From Streptomyces sp. SID4985 (GTDB lineage Bacteria > Actinomycetota > Actinomycetes > Streptomycetales > Streptomycetaceae), in contig NZ_WWIR01000381.1 in the NCBI RefSeq assembly GCF_009863025.1, positions 1-50,623 on the forward strand: 50,623 bases of DNA, in the 5' to 3' direction. The position numbers and the translations under genes are program-made. The notes under the pieces are model-generated. The model was not told the origin of the DNA and made no database searches. It saw only the letters and a program-made list of their open reading frames with translations. Below, piece after piece: positions 23,335 through 35,246 of this stretch (position 1 is its first letter; every line of letters starts with the position of its first letter).

Positions 23335-23378
23335 CTGGGCAGTCCGATCGGCTGCGAGGGGCGTTCCCGGCCGCCCCG

Positions 23379-24047
23379 TCAGAACCTCCGCCGCGCCACC
23401 TCCAGCAGCCGCCCCGTCTCCCCCGCCCCCAGCAGCAGCGCCGCGCCGATCGCGGCCAGTGCGCCTTGCTCCGCCGGGGTGTACGGGCCGTCCGCCAGGG
23501 CGATGCGGGCCGCGTCGAGGAAGAGGGCCTCGCGGCCGGGGGCCGCGAGGTGGGGGGCCAGGGGGTCGAGGGTGGTGTGGAGTTCGAGGGCGAGGCCCGC
23601 GCCGTAGGGGCCCGCCGCGTCGGCCAGAGCGGCCAGTTCCTCTTCCGCGCAGTCCTCGACGCCGCCCGCGCGGACGGTGGCGGCGGCCTTGGCGACAGGG
23701 GCGCGGGAGGCGGTGCCGCCGGCCACCAGGACCGCGAGGGCGACCGTGTGGACCGCGTCCCGCAGCATCGCGGAGAGGCGGCGCGAGGTGGGGTGGTCGA
23801 GGGCGTCGAGGCCGTAGTGCCGCTGACAGGCCGCGCACTCCACCACCGGGCCGGTCTCGCCGCGTGACAGGACCGGTACGCCGAGGAGGGTCAGGCGGAC
23901 GTGGCCCGTCATCCGCTGGTAGTTGCGGTCGCCGCCGCAGCCGGGGCAGAAGAACTCGCCGTCCCCGGCCGGAGTCCAGGTGGTGCGGGTGCCCAGAATG
24001 CGCGCAGCCCTGGCGGCACGGCCGTCTCGTCCCCGTACTGGCAGCAC
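23379..24047 (-). CDS. TerB-like protein with N-terminal zinc ribbon
   Basis: Predicted 222-aa protein. CPGC (about residue 33) and CAAC (about 70) form a likely zinc ribbon, followed by a helical region resembling the TerB fold (LSAMLRDAVHTVALAVLVAGG, then FLDAARIALADGPYTPAEQGAL). TerB-like domains occur in stress and phage-response proteins; nothing here shows tellurite resistance. GTG at 24047 is preferred because GGAGGT lies five bases upstream; ATG at 24080 would be longer. It is downstream of leuA but separated from it by a strong terminator. Confidence 0.75.
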   Translation of the reverse strand: MLPVRGRDGRAARAARILGTRTTWTPAGDGEFFCPGCGGDRNYQRMTGHVRLTLLGVPVLSRGETGPVVECAACQRHYGLDALDHPTSRRLSAMLRDAVHTVALAVLVAGGTASRAPVAKAAATVRAGGVEDCAEEELAALADAAGPYGAGLALELHTTLDPLAPHLAAPGREALFLDAARIALADGPYTPAEQGALAAIGAALLLGAGETGRLLEVARRRF

Positions 24048-24189
24048 GTCGCACCTCCGCGCGTAACGACGCGGCAACATCGCCGCGCTGGCGTGATGTT
24101 AGCCACACTGCGGAGCCCGAGTCAGCACCTCGCACGAGACCGGCCCATTACCCCGTGTGAGGGATGGCCGGTATACGCCACCTGAACAG

Positions 24190-24238
24190 CGGCGCCCGGG
24201 CCGTCGTACACAGGTCGTATACGACGGCCCGGGCGCCG
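24190..24238 (-). terminator. leuA terminator
   Basis: A perfect 19-bp stem (24190-24208 pairs with 24220-24238) with an 11-base loop starts 21 bases after the leuA stop codon. Each arm begins or ends with the GC-rich CGGCGCCCGGG core. No long T-tract follows, as is common in Streptomyces. Confidence 0.85.
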
Positions 24239-24259
24239 AAAGGCCCGGTCAGCGGTGGG

Positions 24260-26112
<1,853 letters not shown>

Positions 26113-26185
26113 GATGCTGGGCAGCCTAGCCGAGCCGTTCCGGACGCGCCGGGGCGTATCAGCATGCGGAACCGGCCCATAGCAT

Positions 26186-26248
26186 CTAGTGACGCGGAGT
26201 GATGACCGATATCCCCGCATTTCATCAATCGCGGTGGCAACTAGTGAC
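26186..26248. repeat. Direct repeat CTAGTGAC in leuA / protease gap
   Basis: CTAGTGAC occurs at 26186-26193 and 26241-26248, 55 bases apart. The second copy is followed by GTCAC, making GTGAC/GTCAC flank six bases. The pair lies between the divergent leuA leader and the M4 protease and may bind a regulator. Confidence 0.45.
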
Positions 26249-26280
26249 TTTGATGTCACGCAGTGCAAGCATTTCCAGGT

Positions 26281-27348
26281 ATGAGTACCCACGGGGGCTT
26301 CGAGCCCGTCTTCTGCACGATCGTCCCGCCGCACGTCCTCGACAAGCTCGCCCAGGACGCCGACCCGAGCGTGTCGGGCCCGGCCCGCCGCTCCCTGGAG
26401 CGCGACGCGTTCGAGCGCACCCGGCGGCGGCTGACCACCGTGGTCGGCGCGGCCGCCGTCGAGCCGCACGGCGCCGCCGCCGACAAGCCGCACCGCACGA
26501 TCTACGACGCCCGGCACACCCAGAACCTGCCCGGACACCGGGTCCGCGCGGAGGGCTCCGAGCCCGGCTCCGACGCCACCGTCAACCGCGCGTACGCGGG
26601 ACTCGGCGCCACCTTCGAGCTGTATCTGAAGGCGTTCGGCCGCCACTCCATCGACGACAGCGGCCTGCCCCTGAAGGCGACCGTGCACTTCGACAAGGAC
26701 TACGACAACGCCTTCTGGAACGGCGACCAGATGGTGTTCGGCGACGGGGACGGCGAGATCTTCCTCGACTTCACCATCCCGGTCGACGTCATCGGCCACG
26801 AACTCACCCACGGCGTCACGCAGTACACCGCCAACCTCGCCTACTTCGGCCAGTCCGGCGCGCTCAACGAGTCGCTCTCCGATGTCTTCGGCTCACTGAT
26901 CAAGCAGTACACCCTCGGCCAGACCGCCGCCGACGCCGACTGGCTGATCGGCGCGGGCCTGCTCGCCCCGCGCGTCACCGGCAAGGCCCTGCGCTCCATG
27001 AAGGAACCGGGCACCGCCTACGACGACGACGTCCTCGGCAAGGACCCCCAGCCCGCCGACATGGAGCACTACGTCCACACCGGCCGGGACAACGGCGGCG
27101 TCCACATCAACTCCGGCATCCCCAACCGCGCCTTCTACCTCGTCGCCTCCGCCATCGGCGGCTACGCCTGGGAGAAGGCCGGCCACATCTGGTACGACGT
27201 GCTGACCGGCGGCGCCCTCGAACAGGACGCCCAGTTCAGCGACTTCGCCACCCTCACCGTGAAGGCGGCCCGCGAGCGGTTCGGCGCGGGCGCGGAACTC
27301 CAGGCCGTGGAGAAGGCGTGGGAGGAAGTCGGGGTGCGGACGCTCTAG
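26281..27348 (+). CDS. M4 metallopeptidase, protealysin type
   Basis: Predicted 355-aa thermolysin-family protease lacking a secretion signal. The N-terminus carries CTIVPPHVLDKLA, the conserved motif of the short protealysin propeptide that is cleaved for activation. Zinc and catalytic residues are intact: HELTH (H173, E174, H177), the third ligand E197 in NESLSD, and HINSGIPNRAFY. ATG 26281 is preferred to GTG 26263. The next gene encodes an emfourin-type inhibitor, which fits protealysin biology. Protealysin-like enzymes act inside or just outside the cell and have roles in interaction with other cells. Confidence 0.92.
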   Translation: MSTHGGFEPVFCTIVPPHVLDKLAQDADPSVSGPARRSLERDAFERTRRRLTTVVGAAAVEPHGAAADKPHRTIYDARHTQNLPGHRVRAEGSEPGSDATVNRAYAGLGATFELYLKAFGRHSIDDSGLPLKATVHFDKDYDNAFWNGDQMVFGDGDGEIFLDFTIPVDVIGHELTHGVTQYTANLAYFGQSGALNESLSDVFGSLIKQYTLGQTAADADWLIGAGLLAPRVTGKALRSMKEPGTAYDDDVLGKDPQPADMEHYVHTGRDNGGVHINSGIPNRAFYLVASAIGGYAWEKAGHIWYDVLTGGALEQDAQFSDFATLTVKAARERFGAGAELQAVEKAWEEVGVRTL

Positions 27349-27369
27349 TTACGTACTAGACAGGTCCCC

Positions 27370-27636
27370 ATGCGTATCCAAGTACGGCGCACGGGCGGCT
27401 TCGCGGGCATCGAGCGGCGGGCCGAGATCGACACCTCGGCCCGCCCCGACGCGGCGGAACTCCGCTCCCTGGCCGAACGCGCCCTGGCCTCCGCGCCCAC
27501 CACGCCACCCCCTGGCGTCCCCGACGGCTTCCACTACGAGATCACGGTCGACGGCCGCACGATCCACGCCGCCGATCCCCGACTGACCGACGCACAGCGG
27601 GAGTTGGTGTCGCGGGTACTGAAGGAAGGCGCGTAG
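27370..27636 (+). CDS. Emfourin-type protease inhibitor
   Basis: Predicted 88-aa protein. It has the emfourin pattern MRIQVRRTGGFAGIERRAEID at the start, RPDAAELRSLAERAL in the middle and FHYEITVDGRTIHA near the end. Emfourin inhibits the protealysin protease encoded beside it in other bacteria. It starts 21 bases after the M4 protease stop and is probably co-transcribed with it, giving the cell a built-in control on the enzyme. Confidence 0.85.
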   Translation: MRIQVRRTGGFAGIERRAEIDTSARPDAAELRSLAERALASAPTTPPPGVPDGFHYEITVDGRTIHAADPRLTDAQRELVSRVLKEGA

Positions 27637-27678
27637 GCGCTGTTGACTCAGCGCCTCGGGCGTACGGATGATCCCCGC

Positions 27679-28995
27679 ATGGCGACTGACGCGCGCGGTC
27701 CTGTGCCCCGGTTTCCCGACGGGTTTCTGTGGGGGGTGTCCACCTCGGCGCATCAGATCGAGGGGGCCGTCGGGCTGCGGGAGCCGTCGGTGTGGGACGT
27801 GTTCACCGCCGAGCCGGGGCGGGTGAGGGACGGGTCGACGGCGGCGGTCGCGTGCGACCACTATCACCGCTGGCCGGAGGATGTGGCGCTGCTGGCGGAG
27901 CTGGGGGTGGACGCGTACCGGTTCTCCGTCTCCTGGCCGCGGGTGGAGTCGCCGGGCGGCCTGGACTTCTACGACCGGCTGGTGGACGCGCTGTGTGCGG
28001 CGGGCGTGCGGCCCGTGCCGACGCTGTTCCACTGGGATCTGCCCGCCTCGCTGGACTGGCTGGAGCGGGACACGGCACACCGGTTCGCGGATCACGCGGC
28101 GCGGGTCGCGGAGCGGCTCGGGGACCGGGTGGGGCAGTGGATCACCCTCAACGAGCCTGCCGAACACACCCTGTTGGGCCACGCGCTCGGCATCCACGCG
28201 CCGGGCAAGCGGCTGCTGTTCGACGCGCTTCCGGCCGCCCACCACCAACTCCTGGGCCACGGACTCGCGGTACGCGCCCTGCGCGCGGCCGGGGCGACGA
28301 GCGTCGGCATCGCCAACTCCCACGGCCCCACCTGGCCCGCCTCCACCGACCCGGCCGACCAGGAGGCCGCCGCCTTCTACGACCTCCTGCTGAACCGGAT
28401 GTTCGCGGAGCCGGTCATCCTGGGCCAGTACCCGGAGGGCATCGGGGAGTTGATGCCGGGCGACCCCGACGCGGACGCCCGGATCATCGGGGAGCCGGTG
28501 GACTGGTACGGGATCAACTACTACGCGCCGACCCGGGTGGGCGCCCCGCAGGGCACCGACACCGAGTTCGGCGGAGTCACCGTCCCGGCCGAACTCCCCT
28601 TCTCCCTCAAGGAGATCGAGGGCTACCCGGTCACCGACTTCGGCTGGCCGGTGGTCCCCGAGGGCCTCACCGAGCTGCTCACCGGCTTCCGCGACCGCTA
28701 CGGTGACCGGCTCCCGCCGATCGTCATCACCGAGAACGGCTGCTCGTACGAGGGCCTCGACGACCAGGAGCGCATCGTCTACCTGGACACCCATGTCCGC
28801 GCCCTGCACGGCGCGTTGACCGCCGGGGTGGACGTGCGCGGGTACTTCGTGTGGTCCCTGCTGGACAACTTCGAGTGGGCCGAGGGGTACGCCCGCCGCT
28901 TCGGTCTGGTCCACGTGGACTTCGCGACGCGGGAGCGCACCCCGAAGGCGTCGTACCGCTGGTACCAGGAGCTGTTGCGGAGCCTGCGCGGCTAG
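27679..28995 (+). CDS. GH1 family beta-glucosidase
   Basis: Predicted 438-aa glycoside hydrolase of family 1, cleaving beta-glycosides from the non-reducing end with retention. The acid/base Glu is in TLNEP (E159), the nucleophile in ITENG (E352), and the aglycone-site signature FLWGVSTSAHQIEGA lies near residue 18. Length is normal. There is no signal peptide, so the enzyme acts on imported oligosaccharides. ATG at 27679 begins MATDARGPVPRFPDGF. No transporter for the substrate is adjacent. Confidence 0.95.
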   Translation: MATDARGPVPRFPDGFLWGVSTSAHQIEGAVGLREPSVWDVFTAEPGRVRDGSTAAVACDHYHRWPEDVALLAELGVDAYRFSVSWPRVESPGGLDFYDRLVDALCAAGVRPVPTLFHWDLPASLDWLERDTAHRFADHAARVAERLGDRVGQWITLNEPAEHTLLGHALGIHAPGKRLLFDALPAAHHQLLGHGLAVRALRAAGATSVGIANSHGPTWPASTDPADQEAAAFYDLLLNRMFAEPVILGQYPEGIGELMPGDPDADARIIGEPVDWYGINYYAPTRVGAPQGTDTEFGGVTVPAELPFSLKEIEGYPVTDFGWPVVPEGLTELLTGFRDRYGDRLPPIVITENGCSYEGLDDQERIVYLDTHVRALHGALTAGVDVRGYFVWSLLDNFEWAEGYARRFGLVHVDFATRERTPKASYRWYQELLRSLRG

Positions 28996-29007
28996 GGTCG
29001 TACGCGC

Positions 29008-29766
29008 CTAGAGGTCGTAGCCGCCCGACACCTCGATGTTCTGCGCGGTGACCCAGCGGCTCTCGTCGGAGACCAGGGTGGCGATCAGCGCGCCGACGTC
29101 CTCGGGCTCGCCGACCCGGCCGAACGCGGTGCGCGCGGCGAGGGCCGGGATCACCTCCGGGAAGCGGGTGAAGCCGTCGTCGCCGAGGCGGGTGCGGGTC
29201 GGGCCGGGCGAGACGGCGTTGACGCGGATGCCGCGCGGGGCGAACTCCTTGGCCATGTACCGGGTCAGCACGTTGAGGCCGCCCTTCAGGGCCGCGTAGG
29301 CGGAGTAGCCGGGCTCCGGGGAGGCGGCCGTCGCCGAGCTGCTGCTTGTGTGGACGATCGCACCCCCGTCGGCCATCAGCGGCACCAGCTTCTGGGTCAG
29401 GAAGTACGGCCCCTTCAGCAACACCCGTGTCAGCACGTCGAAGGCGTCCTCGGTCATGTCCTCGATCAGCGCGGACTGGGCGAGCCCGGCGTTATTGACC
29501 AGGTGGTCGAAGGTGTCCCGCTGCCAGGTGTCGCGCAGCACGCCGGCCACGGTGTCGCGGAAGGCGTCGAACGTGCCGGACGCGCCGAGGTCCAGCGGCA
29601 GCGCGACGGCCGTGCCGCCCTCCTTCTCGACGGCGGCGACGGTGTCGAGCCCGCCCTGCCGGTTGCGGCCGTAGGTGAGGACGACACCGATACCGCGCTT
29701 GGCGATCTCGACGGCGGCGGCGCGTCCGATGCCGGAGCTGGCTCCGGTGACGATGGCGACCTGCAT
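29008..29766 (-). CDS. SDR family oxidoreductase
   Basis: Predicted 252-aa short-chain dehydrogenase/reductase. Cofactor binding TGASSGIG at residues 7-14, NNAG near 91-94, catalytic Tyr/Lys in YAALK, and SPGPTRT in the substrate loop. The basic Arg after strand 2 (YGRNRQGG) suggests NADP(H). Substrate unknown. ATG 29766 has GGAGGAAT upstream. It is divergent from an AraC regulator, a frequent arrangement for inducible SDR genes. Confidence 0.92.
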   Translation of the reverse strand: MQVAIVTGASSGIGRAAAVEIAKRGIGVVLTYGRNRQGGLDTVAAVEKEGGTAVALPLDLGASGTFDAFRDTVAGVLRDTWQRDTFDHLVNNAGLAQSALIEDMTEDAFDVLTRVLLKGPYFLTQKLVPLMADGGAIVHTSSSSATAASPEPGYSAYAALKGGLNVLTRYMAKEFAPRGIRVNAVSPGPTRTRLGDDGFTRFPEVIPALAARTAFGRVGEPEDVGALIATLVSDESRWVTAQNIEVSGGYDL

Positions 29767-29913
29767 GGGATTCCTCCAGGAGTGAGGGCCGATGGACTTC
29801 CTCCCTCCATTAGGCGCCTCTGACCTGCGAAAACGTAGAACGATCCTCCTCCGTACCTGCACGATCCTCGCGTGCGCGGGAGCCAGGGCGGCCGGAGGTG
29901 CTGCAATGGCGGT

Positions 29914-30867
29914 ATGCCGGACGAGAGACGCGCTGACGCACACGCGGGCACACGAGCGGAAGTACTGCTGGAGGAGCTGCGCGCCCTGCTGGAGCGGCAT
30001 GTGCGGCCCGACTGGACCACGGCGATCGAGGGCGTCCTCATCTCACGGGTGGACCGTCCCGATCCCCCGCAGCCCTCGATGTCGGGGACGGTTCTGGCGG
30101 TGATCGCGCAGGGCGCGAAGCAACTGGCCCTCGGCGACCGGGTGTTCACGTACGGCGCCGGGCAGTATCTGGTGGCGTCGGTCGACCTGCCGGTGACGGG
30201 ACACTTCACCCGCGTGGAACCCGGCCACCCGGCCCTCGGCTTCGGCCTCACCCTGGACCCCTCGGCCGTCGCCGAACTGCTGCTCCGGGCGGCCCCCGGG
30301 GACCTCCCCCGCGCGGTGCAGGGCACACCCTCGGGCATCGCCGTCAGCGACGCGCCCGCCACGCTGCTGGACGCGGTCGTACGGCTGCTGCGCCTGCTGG
30401 ACGAGCCCCGCGACCGGGCCGTACTGGCACCGCTGGTCAAGCGGGAGATCCTGTGGCGGCTGATCACCGGGGAGCAGGGCGCGACGGTCCGCCAGCTCGG
30501 CCTGCCCGACAGCGAGCTCAGCCATGTCTCACGGGCCGTCGGCTGGATCCGCGAGCACTACGCGGAGCCCTTCCGGGTGGCGGACGTGGCACGGCTGTCC
30601 GGGATGAGCGTCTCGGCGTTCTACCGCAACTTCCAGGCGGTGACGGCGATGAGCCCCATCCAGTTCCAGAAGCAGATCCGGCTCCAGGAGGCCCGGCTGC
30701 TCCTCGCGACCCGTCCCGGTGACATCACCGGGGTCGGGCGGCGCGTGGGCTACGACAATCCGTCGCAGTTCAGCCGGGAGTACCGGCGCCAGTTCGGGGC
30801 CCCGCCGAGCCAGGACGCGGCACGGCTGCGGAAGGCGGCGCGGAGTCCGGCGGGGGTGCTGACGTAG
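29914..30867 (+). CDS. AraC-family transcriptional regulator
   Basis: Predicted 317-aa regulator. An N-terminal AraC_N-like domain (about residues 40-190) is followed by two helix-turn-helix units at the C-terminus (FRVADVARLSGMSVSAFYRN, then YDNPSQFSREYRRQFG). ATG 29914 is preferred to 29872. It faces the SDR gene across 147 bases and is the likely activator of it. It is convergent with era, with only 15 bases between the stops. Confidence 0.92.
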   Translation: MPDERRADAHAGTRAEVLLEELRALLERHVRPDWTTAIEGVLISRVDRPDPPQPSMSGTVLAVIAQGAKQLALGDRVFTYGAGQYLVASVDLPVTGHFTRVEPGHPALGFGLTLDPSAVAELLLRAAPGDLPRAVQGTPSGIAVSDAPATLLDAVVRLLRLLDEPRDRAVLAPLVKREILWRLITGEQGATVRQLGLPDSELSHVSRAVGWIREHYAEPFRVADVARLSGMSVSAFYRNFQAVTAMSPIQFQKQIRLQEARLLLATRPGDITGVGRRVGYDNPSQFSREYRRQFGAPPSQDAARLRKAARSPAGVLT

Positions 30868-30882
30868 ACGGTGAAACGCCCG

Positions 30883-31836
30883 TCAGAAGCCGAGCTTGCG
30901 GAGCTGCTTGGGGTCGCGCTGCCAGTCCTTGGCGACCTTCACATGGAGGTCGAGGAAGACCGGCGTGCCGAGCAGCGCCTCGATCTGCTTGCGGGACTTG
31001 ATGCCGACGTCCTTCAGGCGCTTGCCCTTGGGGCCGATGATGATGCCCTTCTGGCTGGGGCGCTCGATGTAGACGTTCGCGTGGATGTCGAGCAGCGGCT
31101 TGTCGGCCGGGCGGTCCTCGCGGGGCAGCATCTCCTCGACGACCACGGCGATGGAGTGCGGCAGCTCGTCGCGCACGCCTTCCAGCGCGGCCTCGCGGAT
31201 CAGTTCCGCGATCATGACCTGCTCGGGCTCGTCGGTGAGGTCGCCCTCGGGGTAGAGCGCCGGGCCCTCGGGCAGCAGCGGGACGATCAGGTCGGCCAGC
31301 AGACCCACCTGCTTGTCGCCGACCGCCGAGACCGGCACGATCTCGGCCCACTCGAAGCCCAGCTCCTTGCCGAGCTGGTCGATGGCGATGAGCTGCTCGG
31401 CGAGGGCCTTGGAGTCGACCAGGTCCGTCTTGGTGACGATCGCGACCTTGGGGGTCTTCTTGATCCCGGCCAGCTCCTTGGCGATGAACCGGTCGCCGGG
31501 GCCGAGCTTCTCGTTCGCCGGGAGGCAGAAGCCGATCACGTCGACCTCGGCCCAGGTGGTGCGCACCACGTCGTTCAGCCGCTCGCCGAGCAGCGTGCGC
31601 GGCTTGTGCAGGCCGGGGGTGTCCACCAGGATCAGCTGGGCGTCGTCGCGGTGGACGATGCCGCGCACCGTGTGCCGCGTCGTCTGCGGCTGGTTCGCGG
31701 TGATCGCGACCTTCTGCCCGACGAGAGCGTTCGTGAGGGTGGACTTGCCCGCGTTGGGGCGGCCCACGAAGCACGCGAAGCCTGCGCGGTGGACGCTGTC
31801 GCCCGACCGCTCGGATGACTGGGTACGAACGCTCAT
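30883..31836 (-). CDS. era: GTPase Era
   Basis: Predicted 317-aa GTPase involved in 16S rRNA maturation and 30S assembly. G1 GRPNAGKST (about 25-33), G3 DTPG, G4 TKTD, and a C-terminal KH domain (GIIIGPKGKRLKDVG). ATG 31836 begins MSVRTQSSERSG; the upstream in-frame start at 31971 would cover the amt promoter. Together with cytidine deaminase-like, CorC, YbeY and PhoH genes downstream on the same strand, it belongs to a conserved actinobacterial block here split by insertions. Confidence 0.95.
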   Translation of the reverse strand: MSVRTQSSERSGDSVHRAGFACFVGRPNAGKSTLTNALVGQKVAITANQPQTTRHTVRGIVHRDDAQLILVDTPGLHKPRTLLGERLNDVVRTTWAEVDVIGFCLPANEKLGPGDRFIAKELAGIKKTPKVAIVTKTDLVDSKALAEQLIAIDQLGKELGFEWAEIVPVSAVGDKQVGLLADLIVPLLPEGPALYPEGDLTDEPEQVMIAELIREAALEGVRDELPHSIAVVVEEMLPREDRPADKPLLDIHANVYIERPSQKGIIIGPKGKRLKDVGIKSRKQIEALLGTPVFLDLHVKVAKDWQRDPKQLRKLGF

Positions 31837-31951
31837 GCCGACCATTCTCCCTGATCCACGGAGCGGCGCCGCACGGGCGGGTGTGGGGGTGCGGTGGAGG
31901 GGGCTTCCGGGAGCGTCACCGGTCGGATTCCCGCGCTCCTGGACGGTGGGC

Positions 31952-31999
31952 GTCACTCTCCGAAACATCACGGTAACGCCCTCGTAGGCGCCCGGAAAC
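31952..31999 (+). promoter_or_regulatory. GlnR-like nitrogen operator upstream of amt
   Basis: GTCAC (31952), GAAAC (31962), GTAAC (31973), GTAGG (31984) and GAAAC (31995) are spaced 10-11 bases apart. GAAAC-n6-GTAAC matches the described Streptomyces GlnR box gTnAc-n6-GaAAc. It lies 58-105 bases before the amt start, between amt and the divergent era. Confidence 0.72.
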
Positions 32000-32011
32000 G
32001 CGGACCGGTGA

Positions 32012-33682
<1,671 letters not shown>

Positions 33683-33894
33683 CCAAGTTTGGCCACCCGC
33701 CCGCCCTTACCCGTACTCGGCTCACGTCGGCGGCTGACGGCGCTCACACAGCGAGGGGCGGCAACTCGGATCGGCAGGCCGTGCCGGAGGCATTCCCGGC
33801 GCCGGGCGCCTTCTCACCCACCCGAGCAGCCACCCCGTGACGGTGCCCTCTTCAGTCTCCCGAGACGCGTGGGTGTGGTGGGCGAGACGGGGGT

Positions 33895-33915
33895 CCAGGG
33901 GGCGGAGCCCCCTGG
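33895..33915 (-). terminator. Terminator hairpin after cytidine-deaminase-like gene
   Basis: Arms CCAGGGGGC (33895-33903) and GCCCCCTGG (33907-33915) with a three-base loop end six bases from the minus-strand stop codon at 33921. It could also stop read-through from the PII gene. Confidence 0.75.
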
Positions 33916-33920
33916 GGGCC

Positions 33921-34271
33921 TCAGGCGGAGGGGACGGTCAGGTAGACGACTCCGTCCGGGGCAGCGAGGAGGACCGGCGTGCCCGCGCCTCCCAAGTCGG
34001 CAACCGCAGCGAGGTCCGCCGGGGCGACCGCCACCGCCTCCGACACCACCGCCGCCGCCTCAAGAGACCTCGCCCCCGAAGCCACCGCCATCGCAACAGC
34101 CGTACGCAGCGCGCTCAGGGACAGGGACGGCAGCTCCACAGACCCCGCCGCGTACGTCCGCCCCGTCTCGTCCCGTACCGCCGCCCCCTCGGCGACGCCG
34201 TTCCGCGCCCGTACCGACCGCGCCAGCGTCACGATCTTCCGGTCCTCAGGATCAAGCTCGTTCTCGCTCAT
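33921..34271 (-). CDS. Cytidine-deaminase-like protein lacking zinc ligands
   Basis: Predicted 116-aa protein. Position beside era and overall fold pattern (DPEDRKIVTLARSVRARNG, then LSALRTAVAMAVASGA) suggest descent from the cytidine deaminase family that streptomycetes carry here. The catalytic HAE/CAE and PCxxC motifs are absent; the protein has no Cys. It is therefore unlikely to be a deaminase and may have a binding role. Start ATG 34271 overlaps the stop of the upstream XRE gene (ATGA). Confidence 0.7.
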   Translation of the reverse strand: MSENELDPEDRKIVTLARSVRARNGVAEGAAVRDETGRTYAAGSVELPSLSLSALRTAVAMAVASGARSLEAAAVVSEAVAVAPADLAAVADLGGAGTPVLLAAPDGVVYLTVPSA

Positions 34272-35200
34272 GCCCCGAGCATACGAACAGCGGACCCCTC
34301 CCCCGCCAGCCACTCCAGCTTGGCGGCAGTGTCGGCCTCGTCCAGGGGGGTGTGCAGCACCACCAGCAGATCGGGCCGTGCGGGCACCTGCATCGCCGTG
34401 GACTCGACGACCAGCCGCCCGGCCACGGGGTGTTCCAGTTCCTTGCGGATCTGCCCCTGGTCCTCGATGTCCCGCTCGGCCCAGATCCGGCGGAACTCGG
34501 GGCTGGCCGCGCCGACTTCGGCGAGGACGGCCTGGAAGCCCTCGTCGTCGGGGGAGGCGGCGTACATCGCCCGGAACTGCGCGACGACGGTGCGCGCGTT
34601 GCGCTCCCAGCTCCGGCTGCGGAGCCGGTAGAGCGGGTCGGTGAAGAAGTCGACCAGGCAGTTCCCGGGGGCGCCCGCGCGCCCCATCCCGAGCACCACG
34701 ACGGCCGCGTGGTTGAACATGACGCAGTTGTAGTAACGGTCCATGATGTGCGCCGGATACGGCATCCAGGTGTCGATCAGCCGCCGCAGCCCGTCGCACA
34801 TGTCCCGGCGGTCCGGGGCGACTTGGGGCGCGGGCGGGTTCAGCCCGGCGAGCAGATAGAGGTGCCGCCGCTCGGCGTCGCTGAGCCGCAGCACCCGCGC
34901 GACCGCGTCGAGGACCTGCGGGGAGACGGAGATGTCCCGCCCCTGCTCCAGCCACTGGTACCAGGAGGCGCCCACGCCCGCGAGCACGGCCACCTCCTCG
35001 CGCCGCAGCCCCGGCGTACGGCGCCGTACCCCGCCCGCCGGGAGCCCCACCTCCTGGGGACTCACCCGGGCGCGCCTGGTCATCAGGAACTCCCGCAGCT
35101 CCGTGCGCCGTTCACTTCTCGCCGTGCCCGTACCCGTGCCCGCAGGCGCCACGTGCCGCTCCCCCGTCGTCGCCGTGTCTGGTGGTGCCACCACCACCAT
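34268..35200 (-). CDS. XRE-type regulator, MmyB-like C-terminal domain
   Basis: Predicted 310-aa regulator. Helix-turn-helix around residues 55-105 (RRRTPGLRREEVAVLAGVGA, SWYQWLEQGRDISVS) and an MmyB-like ligand domain at the C-terminus (AHIMDRYYNCVMFNHAA, DLLVVLHTPLDEADT). These regulators usually control a divergent transporter or oxidoreductase, and here an MFS gene starts 46 bases away. ATG 35200 has GGGGAG nine bases upstream; GTG 35152 with GGGGGAG six bases upstream is an equally good start. The stop overlaps the start of the cytidine-deaminase-like gene. Confidence 0.85.
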   Translation of the reverse strand: MVVVAPPDTATTGERHVAPAGTGTGTARSERRTELREFLMTRRARVSPQEVGLPAGGVRRRTPGLRREEVAVLAGVGASWYQWLEQGRDISVSPQVLDAVARVLRLSDAERRHLYLLAGLNPPAPQVAPDRRDMCDGLRRLIDTWMPYPAHIMDRYYNCVMFNHAAVVVLGMGRAGAPGNCLVDFFTDPLYRLRSRSWERNARTVVAQFRAMYAASPDDEGFQAVLAEVGAASPEFRRIWAERDIEDQGQIRKELEHPVAGRLVVESTAMQVPARPDLLVVLHTPLDEADTAAKLEWLAGEGSAVRMLGA

Positions 35201-35246
35201 AAGTTCCGACTCCCCGCGTTTCTTCCCGTGCCCGCAGGCTCGTGCC

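Noticed and set aside
23379..24047. Tellurite resistance gene
   Set aside because: TerB-like fold alone does not show resistance and no other ter genes are present.
24190..24238. Long inverted repeat as an insertion-sequence end or att site
   Set aside because: The single hairpin sits directly after the leuA stop and matches a terminator; no transposase or integrase nearby.
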